Shown: positions 8,539 through 16,310 of the stretch, piece by piece
Position numbering within the stretch: position 1 is the stretch's first letter
Layout of the letters: each line of letters opens with the position of its first letter
Source of the DNA: Peptacetobacter sp.
GTDB taxonomy: Bacteria > Bacillota > Clostridia > Peptostreptococcales > Peptostreptococcaceae
Length of the DNA stretch: 39,418 bases
NCBI RefSeq assembly: GCF_029264495.1
Contig: NZ_JARIBH010000028.1
Location: forward strand, 1-39,418
Reading direction: 5' to 3'
Notes under the pieces: model-generated
What the model saw: the letters and a program-made list of their open reading frames with translations, nothing else
Told to the model about the DNA's origin: nothing
Databases searched by the model: none
Program-made: the position numbers and the translations under genes

Positions 8539-9258
8539 ATGCTTACTCAAAACGAGAAAAATATTCTTTCATTTATAAAACCATATGCCTTAGAGGATAG
8601 AAAGGTATTAATGAAAGATGATTTTATAGATGAAAAGATTAAAAATATGACTCTTGAAGAAATTAGAGAAACTTTAGTTGCTTTAAGTGAAAAAAGATAT
8701 TTAAATGCAAAAGTATTTATAAGCGATACTGTTATGGTTATGGAAGTTCTTCAAAAAGGTCTAGAATTTGATAAACCATCTGATGAGATAAATTCTGTTC
8801 CTTCATTTTCTTTTAAAAGAGGTTCTTTTATACCTGATTCAATAGAAGATGATTCATGCTTTAAAAGAGATTTTGATAATAAAATTGATGAATCTTCAAA
8901 ATATAAATTTGAAAAAAATTATGAAAACTACAATATAGATAAAAAAGAGAATAATGATAAAATATGTAATAAAAATATTTCTTCTGAAGATATAGTAGAT
9001 AGTTCTTCATATTATATAAATAACAATACTGATTATTTAGATATAAAAAAGATGATTTTTGCAGATGATAGAATTGCTGAACAAGACCAAAATACTTTAT
9101 TGAAGTTAATAACTCTTATTGAAACAATGACAGATAGCAATGTTCCTATGCCAAAAGGAGCTTTTTTAGAATATAAAGATGTTATTGTAAAATATAACTG
9201 GATTTCTGATGTTATAGGAAGAACTATTGTAAATAAATTTCTTATAGAAAAATATTAA
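8539..9258 (+). CDS. Conserved-looking hypothetical protein with two domains and a polar linker
   Basis: I do not recognise this 239-residue protein. Residues 1-75 are helical, with a pattern (LTQNEKNILSFIKPY...MTLEEIRETLVALSEKRYLNAKVFI) that could be a small winged-helix-like fold. Residues about 90-165 are rich in Asp, Asn, Lys and Ser and look disordered. Residues 170-239 form a second ordered region (KKMIFADDRIAEQDQNTLLKL..., then MPKGAFLEYKDVIVKYNW). There is no signal peptide or membrane helix, so it is probably cytoplasmic. TAAGGAGG stands 8 bases before the ATG, and a TATAAT at 8492-8497 could be its -10 box. It is transcribed divergently from aroA and ends at the terminator at 9319. 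Confidence 0.75.
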   Translation: MLTQNEKNILSFIKPYALEDRKVLMKDDFIDEKIKNMTLEEIRETLVALSEKRYLNAKVFISDTVMVMEVLQKGLEFDKPSDEINSVPSFSFKRGSFIPDSIEDDSCFKRDFDNKIDESSKYKFEKNYENYNIDKKENNDKICNKNISSEDIVDSSSYYINNNTDYLDIKKMIFADDRIAEQDQNTLLKLITLIETMTDSNVPMPKGAFLEYKDVIVKYNWISDVIGRTIVNKFLIEKY

Positions 9259-9318
9259 ACTTGCAATAAAATATTAAAGTTTCAATGAAATATTCTTAAA
9301 ACTTATTTTTATATACAC

Positions 9319-9352
9319 AAAAGGCCTTATCTAAATTAGATAAAGCCTTTTT
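9319..9352 (+). terminator. Rho-independent terminator after the 8539 gene
   Basis: Arms of 16 bases (AAAAGGCCTTATCTAA and TTAGATAAAGCCTTTT) pair with one mismatch and are followed by a T-rich stretch. It may also work weakly for ftsH on the other strand, whose stop lies at 9470. Confidence 0.8.
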
Positions 9353-9469
9353 ATTTATATATTGTATTTAAATTATATATTTTTATTAAAAATAATTTTC
9401 TCTTTAATATTAATATCTAAACTATTAAAGTTAACATTAATATTTAAATTATTAAAGATTTGTTATATT

Positions 9470-11416
9470 TTATTCTTCTGTTTCCGATGTTTCTGAATCT
9501 GATTTTACTTCAGTTTCTATTTCTATATCTTCTTTTATATTTTCAGAGTTTAAATCTTTTTCTTGATTATCAGATGAATTTTTATCTATCTCTTCATCAT
9601 TATCTTTTCCATTTAATATATTCATAAACTCTTCACCTGTTATAGTTTCTTTTTCAAGAAGATATTCAGCTAGCTCATGTAGTTTGTCTATATTTTCTTC
9701 AAGTATCTGAGTTGCTTTTTTATGACAATTACTAACAAGTTCAATTACTTCTTTATCTATTTTTGAAGATGTTTCATCTGAGCATGCTAAAGAAGTATCT
9801 CCACCTAAATACTGGTTATTTAAAGTTTCTAAAGCTACCATTCCAAATTCATCACTCATACCAAATCTTGTAATCATCGCTCTAGCTATTCTTGTAGCTT
9901 GTTCAATATCATTTGATGCACCTGATGTACACATATTGAATATTACTTCCTCTGCTGCACGTCCACCTGTAAATGTAGTTATTTTATCTATAGCTTCTTC
10001 CTTAGACATTAAAACTTTTTCGCCTTCTTCAACCTGCATTGTATACCCAAGTGCACCAGAAGTTCTAGGTACTATAGTTATTTTATGTACTGGAGCAGAA
10101 TGTTTATTTATCGCAGCTACTAGTGCATGTCCTATTTCATGATAAGCTATTATTTTCTTTTCTTTAGGACTAATTACAGCACCTTTTCTTTGATAACCTG
10201 CTATTATTGTTTCAACTGCTTCTTCTAAATCCATTTGTTCAACTAATTTTCTTCCATCTCTTACAGCTCTAAGTGCAGCTTCATTTACTATATTTGCCAA
10301 CTCTGCACCTGATGCACCTGATGTAGCTCTTGCAATTTCATTAAAATCTATTTCCTCATTATATTTAACTGATTTTGCATGAACTTTTAATATAGCTTCT
10401 CTACCTTTTAAATCTGGTAATTCTACTGGAACTCTTCTATCAAATCTACCTGGTCTTAAAAGAGCTTTATCAAGACTTTCTGGTCTATTAGTAGCTGCTA
10501 ATATTACAACTCCTACTCCACCATCAAATCCATCCATCTCACTTAGCAACTGGTTAAGTGTTTGTTCTCTTTCATCATTTCCACCCATACCATTTGCTCC
10601 ATCTCTTTTTTTACCAATAGCATCTATTTCATCTATAAAGACTATGCAAGGAGCTTTTTCTTTAGCTTGTTTAAATAAATCTCTTACTCTAGCAGCTCCC
10701 ATACCAACAAACATTTCTATAAATTCAGAGCCTGAAATTGAAAAGAACGGAACTCCTGCTTCACCTGCAACAGCTTTTGCTAAAAGTGTTTTACCTGTTC
10801 CTGGAGGCCCTACTAAAAGAGCTCCTTTTGGCATTTGAGCACCTATTTCTCTATATTTTTCAGGATTATGAAGAAAATCTACTATTTCGGTTAAAGCTTC
10901 CTTTGCTTCATCTTGTCCTGCTACATCCGAAAATCTTTTTCCACTTTGTGCAGGTACATATACTTTTGCATTTGATTTACCAAACTGCATAGAATTTCCA
11001 CCCATTCTTTTAGAAAGATTTCTCATCATAAGATTACCTATAACTCCTAAAATGACAAATGGTAATATCCATGTAAGTAAAAAGTTTACAAGAGGAGATG
11101 TTTCTTTTGGAATTTCTTTACTAAAAGAAACTTTCTTGTCATTAAGTTTTGTAATAATATTTGGGTCTTGCATATTACCTGTTACATATATATTCCTATC
11201 AGTTTTCTTTTTAGGAATGATTGCTATTTTATCATTATCTAATTCCACTGATTTTATCTCTTCTTTTTGTAACATTTGCTCAAATTTGCTATAACTTATT
11301 TGCACTGTCTTTCTTTCCATCATACTTGGAAATACAAGTATATTTAATAACATTACAAAAATCATCATCATAGCATAGTAGTATAAAATCGACTTTTTCG
11401 GTTTTTTTGGATTCAT
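9470..11416 (-). CDS. ftsH: ATP-dependent zinc metalloprotease FtsH
   Basis: FtsH (648 residues) is the membrane-anchored AAA+ protease that degrades misfolded and short-lived membrane and regulatory proteins. Two membrane helices (about 11-30 and 110-131) flank a small external domain. The AAA module has Walker A GPPGTGKT (203-210), Walker B VFIDEID (259-265) and the second region of homology with R323 and R326 in LLRPGRFDR. The zinc site is HEIGH (426-430) with D503 in SNDIEQA as the third ligand. The last 45 or so residues are strongly acidic and probably disordered. The ATG lacks a clear AGGAGG-type site (AAAGTTAG precedes it), unlike most neighbours. It stands alone, without the usual upstream tilS and hpt. 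Confidence 0.98.
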   Translation of the reverse strand: MNPKKPKKSILYYYAMMMIFVMLLNILVFPSMMERKTVQISYSKFEQMLQKEEIKSVELDNDKIAIIPKKKTDRNIYVTGNMQDPNIITKLNDKKVSFSKEIPKETSPLVNFLLTWILPFVILGVIGNLMMRNLSKRMGGNSMQFGKSNAKVYVPAQSGKRFSDVAGQDEAKEALTEIVDFLHNPEKYREIGAQMPKGALLVGPPGTGKTLLAKAVAGEAGVPFFSISGSEFIEMFVGMGAARVRDLFKQAKEKAPCIVFIDEIDAIGKKRDGANGMGGNDEREQTLNQLLSEMDGFDGGVGVVILAATNRPESLDKALLRPGRFDRRVPVELPDLKGREAILKVHAKSVKYNEEIDFNEIARATSGASGAELANIVNEAALRAVRDGRKLVEQMDLEEAVETIIAGYQRKGAVISPKEKKIIAYHEIGHALVAAINKHSAPVHKITIVPRTSGALGYTMQVEEGEKVLMSKEEAIDKITTFTGGRAAEEVIFNMCTSGASNDIEQATRIARAMITRFGMSDEFGMVALETLNNQYLGGDTSLACSDETSSKIDKEVIELVSNCHKKATQILEENIDKLHELAEYLLEKETITGEEFMNILNGKDNDEEIDKNSSDNQEKDLNSENIKEDIEIETEVKSDSETSETEE

Positions 11417-11782
11417 CTAACTTTTATTGTCAAAAATCTATAAATATCTATAAATTATATTTAATCACATACTTATTAAATTCAATTTTGAATAATATAA
11501 ATAGTAATCTATTTAATTTATTTACTCTTTAATAATTTAAATTTAGATATATTATCTTTATTTTTAAATTCTATAATATTTTTAGTTTTGACATACTCCT
11601 TTCTTTATTTATTCTTTTAATATTTTCTACTAACTTATCTTTATAATCTTATATAATATTTTTAAATATTAGTTTTTCAATACTATATTTATTTTATACA
11701 AATAGATTGAAATAATAAGTTTAAAATCGCTATTTTAAATCATATTATCATTAAATCCTTAAAATAAACTTAATCAAAAGAT
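11417..11782 (-). other. Long, very A+T-rich ftsH leader without a supported gene
   Basis: About 370 bases between the predicted promoter at 11783-11812 and ftsH contain no convincing ORF. One AAAGGAG-ATG on the minus strand (near 11597) opens only an eight-codon frame. I see no riboswitch-like conserved core and no G+C-containing hairpin. If the promoter call is right, ftsH mRNA has a long A+T-rich leader. Confidence 0.4.
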
Positions 11783-11812
11783 ATTATACCATATAAGTTT
11801 GATTATATACAA
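11783..11812 (-). promoter_or_regulatory. Candidate promoter for ftsH
   Basis: On the minus strand, TTGTAT (11807-11812) and TATAAT (11783-11788) are 18 bases apart. The -35 box overlaps the T-run of the terminator of the upstream gene. It would give a leader of about 360 bases before ftsH. Confidence 0.4.
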
Positions 11813-11843
11813 AAAAGCTTAGCAAGTATTACTAAGCCTTTTT
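11811..11843 (-). terminator. Rho-independent terminator of the 26-residue repeat gene
   Basis: On the minus strand a GGCTTAG/CTAAGC stem extended by A/T pairs (one mismatch, 9-base loop) ends in six T residues. It starts about 20 bases after the stop codon at 11862. Confidence 0.82.
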
Positions 11844-11861
11844 AAAATTTAATCATTAAAT

Positions 11862-12425
11862 CTATATTTTTTCTTTTTCTAATTCTAATCTCATATTTTT
11901 CATTTCAGAGGCATCAAATTTTCTCCAAGCATAAGATTCTGGATTTATTCCATTTTCTAATCCTAGCCTTACCTGCTCCATCTGATTTGCAAAAAGTTTT
12001 CTTTCAGTGTATTTTGATATGTCGACACCATTTTCTAAGCCTTTTCTTATTTGCTCCATAACAGATGTATAACAAGTATTTTTTGCATATTTAGAAACAT
12101 CAACACCACTTTCTAAACCCATTCTTATCTGTTCCATCTGGCTCCAAATAAAAATATCATCTGCATATATTGAAACGTCTAGATTTCTTTCTAATCCCTT
12201 TCTTATTTCGTACATTTGATTTGCATCTAATTTATGATTCGTATAATATGATATATCAAGACCTTCTTTTATTCCCATTCTTATTTCATACATTTGATCA
12301 AATTTATACTCACATTTTGCATAAATATCAACATCTAAACCTTCTTTCAATCCTAAATCTATCTGATAAAGTTGATCGCCATTAAATATATTTAATTTAT
12401 AATAATCTTCTATATTTTTTGCCAT
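11862..12425 (-). CDS. Protein made of six 26-residue repeats (QMxxIRxGLExGxDVSxYA)
   Basis: This 187-residue protein is almost entirely internal repeats. A 17-residue N-terminal cap, itself resembling the end of a unit, is followed by six consecutive units of exactly 26 residues (from residues 18, 44, 70, 96, 122 and 148) and a 14-residue partial seventh. The core is Q-M-x-x-I-R-x-G-L-E-x-G-x-D-V-S-x-Y-A. Each unit should form a helix, a tight Gly/Asp turn and a short second helix, giving a solenoid. I recall similar repeats, unnamed, in Firmicute and phage proteins, but I do not know a function; binding of protein or nucleic acid is only a guess. There is no signal peptide or membrane helix. 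AAGAGGTGTAGATT precedes the ATG. It is monocistronic and divergent from the 12667 gene. Confidence 0.85.
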   Translation of the reverse strand: MAKNIEDYYKLNIFNGDQLYQIDLGLKEGLDVDIYAKCEYKFDQMYEIRMGIKEGLDISYYTNHKLDANQMYEIRKGLERNLDVSIYADDIFIWSQMEQIRMGLESGVDVSKYAKNTCYTSVMEQIRKGLENGVDISKYTERKLFANQMEQVRLGLENGINPESYAWRKFDASEMKNMRLELEKEKI

Positions 12426-12599
12426 AATCTACACCTCTTCATACACATTATATTCTATACAAAATTTATTATATCATATATTAATTATCTTTTTACAAAG
12501 TTTTTCTTATATATTCATATATATTGCTAATACTTATTTAGATAGGTATTTTATTATTATTTTATTAAAAATATTTTGTTGTTATCTCTTATAACTACA

Positions 12600-12628
12600 T
12601 TGAAAAAGTTTTCAAATAATATTATAAT
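12600..12628 (+). promoter_or_regulatory. Predicted promoter of the 12667 gene with a palindrome over the -35 box
   Basis: TTGAAA (12600-12605), a 17-base spacer and TATAAT (12623-12628) form a good sigma-A promoter. The -35 box is the left arm of an inverted repeat, TTGAAAA-AG-TTTTCAA (12600-12615), which could be an operator. The start of transcription would be near 12635. Confidence 0.65.
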
Positions 12629-12666
12629 TAATTTAAATAAAAATATTTTGAAGGGCAGTGATTTTT

Positions 12667-13119
12667 ATGCGTAAAAATGATTCTAATGTTATTACAGATA
12701 CTTTAACAGGTAAGATAAAAAAATCTGTATCTTCAAGAGATTATGAACTTGCAGATTATCAATACCAAAGAATAATGGAAAGTATTTATGATTTTGAGCA
12801 ATATTTAGATAAAGATAAGGAAATAGCTCTTTACTTAACTAATTTTGGAGAAAGTGTACTTATGCATATAACAGATATTGGGTACAGTAATCCATCTTTA
12901 ATCCATTACTTTGGCTATGTAAATGGAAATTATGCAGAATTAATTCAACATGTTTCTCAAATCAATTTTTTAATTACTTCTGCACCAAAATTAGATGATG
13001 ATAAACCTGCTAGAAGAATAGGATTTAAAAATAATGTAGCAGAAGAATTTATCGAGCCTTCTAAAGAAGACCTTGAAGATTATGAGGAATTTATTAAAGA
13101 AAATAGAACTAACTTTTAA
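12667..13119 (+). CDS. Small hypothetical protein, possibly DUF6173 family
   Basis: The protein has 150 residues and no signal peptide or membrane helix. The middle (DKEIALYLTNFGESVLMHITDIGYSNPSLIHYFGYV) and the block AELIQHVSQINFLITSAP followed by KPARRIGF agree with my recollection of the DUF6173 family of uncharacterised Firmicute proteins; this needs a profile search. The C-terminus is acidic (SKEDLEDYEEFIKEN). I place the start at the ATG 12667, because AGGG at 12652-12655 is 11 bases from it and only 2 from the in-frame GTG at 12658. It has its own promoter and terminator. Confidence 0.8.
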   Translation: MRKNDSNVITDTLTGKIKKSVSSRDYELADYQYQRIMESIYDFEQYLDKDKEIALYLTNFGESVLMHITDIGYSNPSLIHYFGYVNGNYAELIQHVSQINFLITSAPKLDDDKPARRIGFKNNVAEEFIEPSKEDLEDYEEFIKENRTNF

Positions 13120-13125
13120 ATAAAT

Positions 13126-13166
13126 AAAAAAGAGATGTATGAGTTTAATTCATACATCTCTTTTTT
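13126..13166 (+). terminator. Rho-independent terminator after the 12667 gene
   Basis: A perfect stem of 16-17 bp (AAAAAGAGATGTATGA paired with TCATACATCTCTTTTT) has a 7-base loop and a T-run. The A-run on the other side means it can also stop transcripts from the minus strand. Confidence 0.92.
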
Positions 13167-13224
13167 ATTCATTACTATAATATCTTTATTAAATATAGTA
13201 TCTTTATTTAATTTTTGATATAAA

Positions 13225-13902
13225 TTACTGGTTATTTAATTCTTCTTTTGAATTTTTTAAAGCATTATATCCCATAAATACAATCCAAACATAAGCTAAT
13301 GTTTTAGGCATCATTAAAGCTCCAACTGCTGGTATTATATGAGCATATAGCACTACTGGTATATAAAATCCAAAACTTAATGTTATAGCTAACCACATAT
13401 ATCTAAAACTTGAATCTTTATTTTCCTTTGCTTTTTTATAGAAAATTATAATTATTAATAATCCCATTATTACAAATGGTATATTTCTGTATATTCCCCA
13501 TATATGTGGTGGATTTGCTGCAAACCAATCATTTTGTGGTAATAAGCAAAGTATTATTCTTACTATAGCTAATAAATATATTACTGTTTTTAGAGTTTTG
13601 TCGTTTTTTATATCATATCTCATTTCCCATATATTATATAAGATAACATAAAAAATAGTCATTGTTATTGATGCTACCATTTCTCCAAAACCTAATGCAG
13701 CAGGGTCATTATTTATACCTACTGTCCATAATGAGTATACTCTCGGTACTAAGTGGAAGGCATCTCCACATCCCAATACAATTGCCATTATACCAAATAA
13801 TTTTAAATGGCTTCCTTTTTTTGATGATTTGATAATTTTAATTCCCACTGTAATAATGGTTATTAAATAACAAATATCAAAGATAGTTTCAAAAATTTTC
13901 AT
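13225..13902 (-). CDS. Seven-helix integral membrane protein with GDAFHLVPR motif, function unknown
   Basis: The protein has 225 residues and seven predicted membrane helices: about 4-23, 32-52, 69-92, 104-121, 137-156, 167-188 and 190-214. It has almost no soluble part. Charged and polar residues sit at or in helices: D47 and H50 in the motif GDAFHLVPR (46-54) at the end of helix 2, E74 in helix 3, R115 in helix 4, H188 at the end of helix 6 and K200 in helix 7. A buried pattern like this suggests an enzyme active site, ion path or ligand pocket. I do not recognise the family. It is not an obvious PAQR, rhomboid or CAAX protease. GGGGGGAT precedes the ATG. It is a single gene, with the terminator at 13126 downstream. 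Confidence 0.82.
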   Translation of the reverse strand: MKIFETIFDICYLITIITVGIKIIKSSKKGSHLKLFGIMAIVLGCGDAFHLVPRVYSLWTVGINNDPAALGFGEMVASITMTIFYVILYNIWEMRYDIKNDKTLKTVIYLLAIVRIILCLLPQNDWFAANPPHIWGIYRNIPFVIMGLLIIIIFYKKAKENKDSSFRYMWLAITLSFGFYIPVVLYAHIIPAVGALMMPKTLAYVWIVFMGYNALKNSKEELNNQ

Positions 13903-14021
13903 ATCTATCCCCCCTATATTTTTAACTATATTATACCATAAATTATTTTAGATTAAAAATAATTATTAATCTAAATTATTTTTAAAGTGAAATATTCTGG
14001 TTAGATTACTATCTTCCTAAT

Positions 14022-14072
14022 AAAAAAACAGCATAATAAATACTATTTATCTTAGAATTTATTATACTGTTA
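14022..14072 (-). terminator. Rho-independent terminator of the ispH operon
   Basis: On the minus strand AACAGTATAATAAAT pairs with ATTTATTATGCTGTT (one G-T wobble) and is followed by seven T residues. The loop is long (about 16 bases). It lies about 30 bases after the ispH stop. Confidence 0.75.
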
Positions 14073-14101
14073 AATTTATTAGTTTTATAAAATTTTATAT
14101 T

Positions 14102-14944
14102 CTATATGCTTTCTAAAAAAGAGATTATATCTTCTATAATCCAATCTGGTGTTGATGCCCCTGCTGTTATTCCTATATTTTCAAATTTTTTAATTTCTTC
14201 TACATTTAAATCTTCTTTTACTTCTATAGAAAATGTTGGACATATTTCTTTACAAATACCAACTAGTTTTTGAGTATTAGAACTATGCTTACCGCCTATT
14301 ACAACCATACAATCCATTTCTTTTGCTAAATCTCTAGCTGCTTCTTGTCTTGCTTTTGTTGAAGAACATATTGTATTATGGAAAAATATTTTATCTGATT
14401 TTGATTTTAAGATTTCAACTATTCTTCCATATACTTCTAAATTCATAGTCGTCTGTGCTACAACACAGTATTCATTTTCAGCGTCTAAATTTAAGTTTTT
14501 TGCTTCTTCTTCTGTTTTTATTATTATAGAAGTGTTTTTACACCAACCATTTATTCCAATTACTTCTGGATGATTCTTATCACCTATTAAAATTATTATT
14601 TTACCTTCATTATAATTTTTTTGAACTATATCATGTATTTTTTTTACAAAAGGACAAGTTGTATCTATTACCTCTAAACTTTTTTCTTCTGCTCTTTCAT
14701 ATATACTTTTTGATACACCGTGAGATCTTATTATCATTCTTACATCATTTGGAACTTCTTCTATATCATTTGATGTTATTAATCCTCTTTGTTCATATTT
14801 TTCAACTGCTTGTTTATTGTGTATAAGAGGTCCTAAAGCATACAATTTTTTTTCATCTTCTTCACAAAGTTCTTTCCAAGCAAGACCCATTGCTCTTTTT
14901 ACACCAAAGCAAAATCCTGCTTTTTCAGAAATTTTTAAATTCAT
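14102..14944 (-). CDS. ispH: 4-hydroxy-3-methylbut-2-enyl diphosphate reductase
   Basis: IspH (LytB, 280 residues) carries out the last step of the MEP isoprenoid pathway, reducing HMBPP to IPP and DMAPP with a [4Fe-4S] cluster. The cluster cysteines are C12 (GFCFGVKRA), C97 (DTTCPFVKK) and C193 (NTICSSTKARQ). The substrate residues of GPLIHN (H42), IIRSHGV and KNHPEVIG (H125, E127) are present. In many Clostridia IspH is fused to ribosomal protein S1; here the protein ends after the IspH domain and no S1 repeats follow. It is the last gene of the run with cmk and plsC, 41 bases behind plsC, and AAGGAGGAGTAAT gives a strong ribosome site. Confidence 0.96.
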   Translation of the reverse strand: MNLKISEKAGFCFGVKRAMGLAWKELCEEDEKKLYALGPLIHNKQAVEKYEQRGLITSNDIEEVPNDVRMIIRSHGVSKSIYERAEEKSLEVIDTTCPFVKKIHDIVQKNYNEGKIIILIGDKNHPEVIGINGWCKNTSIIIKTEEEAKNLNLDAENEYCVVAQTTMNLEVYGRIVEILKSKSDKIFFHNTICSSTKARQEAARDLAKEMDCMVVIGGKHSSNTQKLVGICKEICPTFSIEVKEDLNVEEIKKFENIGITAGASTPDWIIEDIISFLESI

Positions 14945-14985
14945 ATTACTCCTCCTTATATATTTACATTCTACTCTTTATATAT

Positions 14986-15615
14986 TTATTTATATTCTAT
15001 TCCTTCAATATCAACTATTCCATCTGATTGTTCACAATAATTTTTAATTATAACTTGCATAACGTCCTTTGATATTTTTTCATAATCATCATTTGTAAGT
15101 TTCATTTTGAAATATTCGTCCATTTTTATAGGTTTGTCTATATATATTTTTACCTTACTAAATAATTTGTATGTTGATATTACAGATATTGGTACTACAT
15201 CAGCTTTTCCTTTAGTTGCAAATAATGCTAATCCTGCTTTTGCATCTCCAAATTGTTTACCTTTAACTCTTGTCCCTTCTGGGAAAAGTCCTAGTATATA
15301 CCCACTTTTTATAGCTCTTAAGATATGTTTTACCGTTGAGATTCCTGTATTTTCTCTATCTATAGGTATTACATTTAATTTTTTTAATATAAATCCTAAG
15401 AATTTATTTTCAAACAATTCCTTCTTAGCAATCGCTGCTACCTCTCTTGTTGTTATAGCAGATGCTACAAATATTGGGTCTAAGTTAGATTTATGATTAG
15501 CAGCTATTATAATATTACCTTCTTTAGGTATATTTTCTAACCCTATTACTTCATATCTAAAAAATACTTTACAAAAAACTCTAAGTACTTTTATAGCAAA
15601 ATCATAGAATTTCAT
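14986..15615 (-). CDS. plsC: 1-acyl-sn-glycerol-3-phosphate acyltransferase
   Basis: This is a PlsC-family acyltransferase (209 residues) that converts lysophosphatidic to phosphatidic acid at the inner face of the membrane. The catalytic HX4D is H41-D46 (NHKSNLD). Other family blocks are PIDRENTG (84-91) and FPEGTR (111-116), and a hydrophobic N-terminal segment can bind the membrane. It starts 21 bases after cmk with GGGAGATATAAATA before the ATG. The cmk-plsC-ispH order is common in Firmicutes, which supports the assignment. Confidence 0.93.
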   Translation of the reverse strand: MKFYDFAIKVLRVFCKVFFRYEVIGLENIPKEGNIIIAANHKSNLDPIFVASAITTREVAAIAKKELFENKFLGFILKKLNVIPIDRENTGISTVKHILRAIKSGYILGLFPEGTRVKGKQFGDAKAGLALFATKGKADVVPISVISTYKLFSKVKIYIDKPIKMDEYFKMKLTNDDYEKISKDVMQVIIKNYCEQSDGIVDIEGIEYK

Positions 15616-15636
15616 TATTTATATCTCCCTCTTTCA

Positions 15637-16275
15637 TTATTTTATTTTCGATATCACTTTTTCAACTACCTCTTCTATATTTAAACCTGTTGTGTCTATT
15701 TCTATAGCATCATCAGCTTTTTTAAGAGGTGCAAATTCTCTATTAGAATCTATTTCATCTCTTTTTTTAATATCCTTTATAATTTCATCAAGAGTTGTTT
15801 CGTATCCTTTTTCAACTAACTCTTTATATCTTCTTTTCCCTCTTTCTTCAGGTGTGGCTACTAAAAAGAATTTATAATCTGCATTTGGGAAAACATATGA
15901 ACCTATATCCCTTCCATCTAATATAACAGAATTTCTTTTACCAATCTCTCTTTGAACATCTACCATTAAAAATCTTACTTCTTTTATTTTCGCTACTTGA
16001 GATACATTAGAACTTACTTCTCTTGTTCTTATTTCTTCATTTATTATTTTTGAATCTAAATATATATTATTATCTTTAAAATCTATTTCTGAATTTTTAG
16101 CTATTTTTATAACCTCTTCTTCATTATTTATATCTATTCCATTAGAAAGACATTTATATGTTACTGCTCTATACATTGCACCTGTATCTATATAATTTAT
16201 ATTTAATTTTTTTGCTACTAATTTTGAAATTGTACTTTTACCTGCTCCTGCTGGTCCATCTATTGCTATTATCAT
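15637..16275 (-). CDS. cmk: (d)CMP kinase
   Basis: Cytidylate kinase (212 residues, normal length) phosphorylates CMP and dCMP with ATP. The P-loop is GPAGAGKST (7-15), followed by DTGAMYRAVTYKC, which contacts the CMP base. The substrate and lid blocks RDIGSYVFPNAD and RGKRRYKEL, and the RDEIDSNREFAPLKKADDAI region near the C-terminus, are all present. AGAAAGGAAAATATT precedes the ATG. It lies between a BaiN-like flavoprotein gene and plsC, with gaps of 35 and 21 bases, so it is part of one transcript. Confidence 0.96.
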   Translation of the reverse strand: MIIAIDGPAGAGKSTISKLVAKKLNINYIDTGAMYRAVTYKCLSNGIDINNEEEVIKIAKNSEIDFKDNNIYLDSKIINEEIRTREVSSNVSQVAKIKEVRFLMVDVQREIGKRNSVILDGRDIGSYVFPNADYKFFLVATPEERGKRRYKELVEKGYETTLDEIIKDIKKRDEIDSNREFAPLKKADDAIEIDTTGLNIEEVVEKVISKIK

Positions 16276-16310
16276 AATATTTTCCTTTCTAATTAAAAAT
16301 TTTATAATTT

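Noticed and set aside
11515-11605. Small minus-strand gene in the ftsH leader, possibly frameshifted
   Set aside because: The AAAGGAG is one base from its ATG, the frame stops after seven codons, and the continuing frame has no start and no recognisable sequence.
11862-12425. 78-base periodicity read as a CRISPR-like or satellite array
   Set aside because: The repeat is in the protein; at the DNA level the units have diverged, stay in frame and have no constant repeat separated by variable spacers.
14102-14944. IspH-ribosomal protein S1 fusion as in some Clostridia
   Set aside because: The frame stops right after the IspH domain, and a terminator follows with no S1 repeats.
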